Shown piece after piece: positions 62,844 to 64,000 of a DNA stretch of 64,000 bases. Positions within the stretch are counted from its first letter, which is position 1; each line of letters begins with the position of its first letter. The notes beneath the pieces are model-generated. The model was given only the letters and a program-made list of their open reading frames with translations. It was not told the DNA's origin and did no database searches. The position numbers and the translations under genes are program-made. This DNA is from Alphaproteobacteria bacterium (lineage in GTDB: Bacteria > Pseudomonadota > Alphaproteobacteria > GCA-2731375), in assembly GCA_021776235.1 (NCBI GenBank), contig JAJFGG010000090.1, forward strand, positions 1 through 64,000. Direction: 5' to 3'.

Positions 62844-64000
62844 ATGAAATTTACCTGGTTCAATCTCATGCCCTGGCCGCATTTGCCGGTTGATTTCCGC
62901 GAGCGGCACCGTTCCGTCTGGGTCGATATCCCGTCCAGCCTGTATGATCCGAAAAAAGGTCACGAGGTTTACAATACCTATCTGGATCAACTGGAATATG
63001 CGGAAAGCCTGGGCTTTGACGGTATCGGCGTCAACGAACATCACGCCAATGCCTATGGCCTGATGCCCTCTCCGAACATCATGGCCGCGACCCTGGCGCG
63101 GCGCACATCCAAGGCGGCACTGGTGGTGCTGGGCAATTCCATTGCGCTGTACAACCCGCCGATCCGGGTGGCCGAGGAATTCGCCATGCTGGATGTCATT
63201 TCCGGCGGCCGCCTTGTCGCGGGCTTTCCGGTCGGCACCTCCATGGACACCAACTATGCCTATGGACAGGTGCCGGCGCTGACCAGGGAAAAGTATACCG
63301 AGGCCCATGAATTGATTATGCGGGCCTGGAAGGAGGACGAGCCCTTTGCCTTCAACGGGCAATTTACCCAGTTGCGTTATGCCAATTGCTGGCCCAAGCC
63401 CATACAGGCCCCGCGCCCGCCGGTGATGATACCCGGCGGCGGTTCCATCGAGACCTATGATTTTTGCATCGAGAATGAATATTCATACAGCTATCTGAGC
63501 TTCACCGGCTACAAGCGGGCGCAGTTACTGATGGACGGCTTCTGGAACCGGGTGGAGGAAATGGGTGCCGACAAATCACCCTATCGGGCCGGCTTTGCCC
63601 AAACCATCTGCGTCGCCGAAACCGACGAGGAAGCCAAGGAACTGTATGCCGAGCATGTCAATTATTTCTTCAACAGGTGCCTGCACGTCTATCCCGGTTA
63701 CGCCGACGCGCCGGGCTACCGCACGGTCAAAACCATTAAGAAGGGCGCCTTGTCGCAGTTCACCCGCTCCAGCCTTGGCACGTTGGGCAAGCTGACCTGG
63801 GAAGAACTGGTGGCTGATGGTCATATCATCGCCGGCAGCCCGGAAACCGTGATCCGCCAGATGCAGGAGTTGATCACCGGCCTGAAGGTCGGCAACATTT
63901 TCTGTCTGCTGCACATCGGTAATATGCCAAATGAAAAGACCCGTCTGTCCACCCGCCTGTTCGCCGAGGAAGTGATGCCGAAATTGCGCAATATGTGGCC
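62844..64000 (+). CDS. LLM class flavin-dependent oxidoreductase (partial, cut by window end)
   Basis: This luciferase-like monooxygenase is open for 385 codons to the window end. It starts MKFTWFNLMPWPHLPVDFRE after GGAGGAA. Family landmarks are GFDGIGVNEHHANAYGLMPS, NIMAATLARRTSKAALVVLG, ISGGRLVAGFPVGTSMDTNY and PPVMIPGGGSIET, followed by the late AGSPETVIRQMQELI. It uses FMNH2 supplied by a reductase, often to oxidise an organic or organosulfur compound. The visible part already has nearly full length. It diverges from the GNAT gene. Confidence 0.92.
   Translation, partial: MKFTWFNLMPWPHLPVDFRERHRSVWVDIPSSLYDPKKGHEVYNTYLDQLEYAESLGFDGIGVNEHHANAYGLMPSPNIMAATLARRTSKAALVVLGNSIALYNPPIRVAEEFAMLDVISGGRLVAGFPVGTSMDTNYAYGQVPALTREKYTEAHELIMRAWKEDEPFAFNGQFTQLRYANCWPKPIQAPRPPVMIPGGGSIETYDFCIENEYSYSYLSFTGYKRAQLLMDGFWNRVEEMGADKSPYRAGFAQTICVAETDEEAKELYAEHVNYFFNRCLHVYPGYADAPGYRTVKTIKKGALSQFTRSSLGTLGKLTWEELVADGHIIAGSPETVIRQMQELITGLKVGNIFCLLHIGNMPNEKTRLSTRLFAEEVMPKLRNMW

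Overview
The window looks like the chromosome of a Rhodospirillales-type alphaproteobacterium. The grounds are the gene families and their order: COQ9, HisZ, DUF1737, DUF6505/DUF6352, a Pho cluster ordered phoR-pstSCAB-phoU-phoB, and the serC-serA-hisZ-purA and priA/tal-DUF484-xerC blocks. Coding DNA is GC-rich with codon use typical of that group. I see no rRNA, tRNA or CRISPR array. All family names come from reading translated sequence and motifs, not from searches.

Region by region. About 1-10 kb is an accessory catabolic stretch showing decay. It holds a frameshifted, truncated sulfatase, an enolase-superfamily (mandelate racemase/muconate lactonizing) enzyme, a GMC oxidoreductase, an IS66-type remnant, a TRAP transporter (dctM-dctQ-dctP), a frameshifted DUF6282-like amidohydrolase, a hydantoinase B C-terminal fragment and a TauE/SafE permease. 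About 10-16 kb holds a MarR regulator divergent from a threonine-aldolase-like enzyme with a clear palindromic operator between them, a DUF2332 protein, an EEP-family phosphodiesterase, a cold-shock protein and an orphan tungstate/molybdate-binding protein.

About 15.8-29.2 kb is a formate dehydrogenase island. Accessory genes (lipoate-ligase-like, DUF6505, DUF6352, a large Fe-S protein, DUF3305, DUF3306, TorD-like chaperone, small Tat protein) precede the alpha, beta and gamma subunits. A WD40-cytochrome c fusion, a 42-residue membrane peptide and a separate cytochrome c follow. The alpha subunit uses Cys, not Sec, and is a Mo/W enzyme, so the TupA-like protein next door fits the cofactor supply.

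About 29.4-35.6 kb carries a class V aminotransferase, a methyltransferase with an overlapping small gene, a peptide deformylase overlapping coq9, and an M20 amidohydrolase. About 35.7-42.9 kb is the phosphate regulon, with a Pho box between phoR and pstS. About 43-46.2 kb is a second TRAP operon. After a CDGSH protein and a second class V enzyme come serine biosynthesis (serC, serA), hisZ and purA, a hybrid histidine kinase, a PAS protein, priA divergent from transaldolase, DUF484 and xerC, a GNAT enzyme and a flavin-dependent monooxygenase cut by the window end.

Signals outside the obvious genes include: a 26-codon reading frame behind a Shine-Dalgarno matching the whole 16S rRNA 3' tail and ending in its own terminator (about 62.05-62.22 kb); a dispersed palindrome with TAGAGCAA ends that supplies stop codons; mutually exclusive hairpins upstream of csp; a hairpin that sequesters the serC ribosome binding site; and terminator-like hairpins inside the formate dehydrogenase and TRAP operons.
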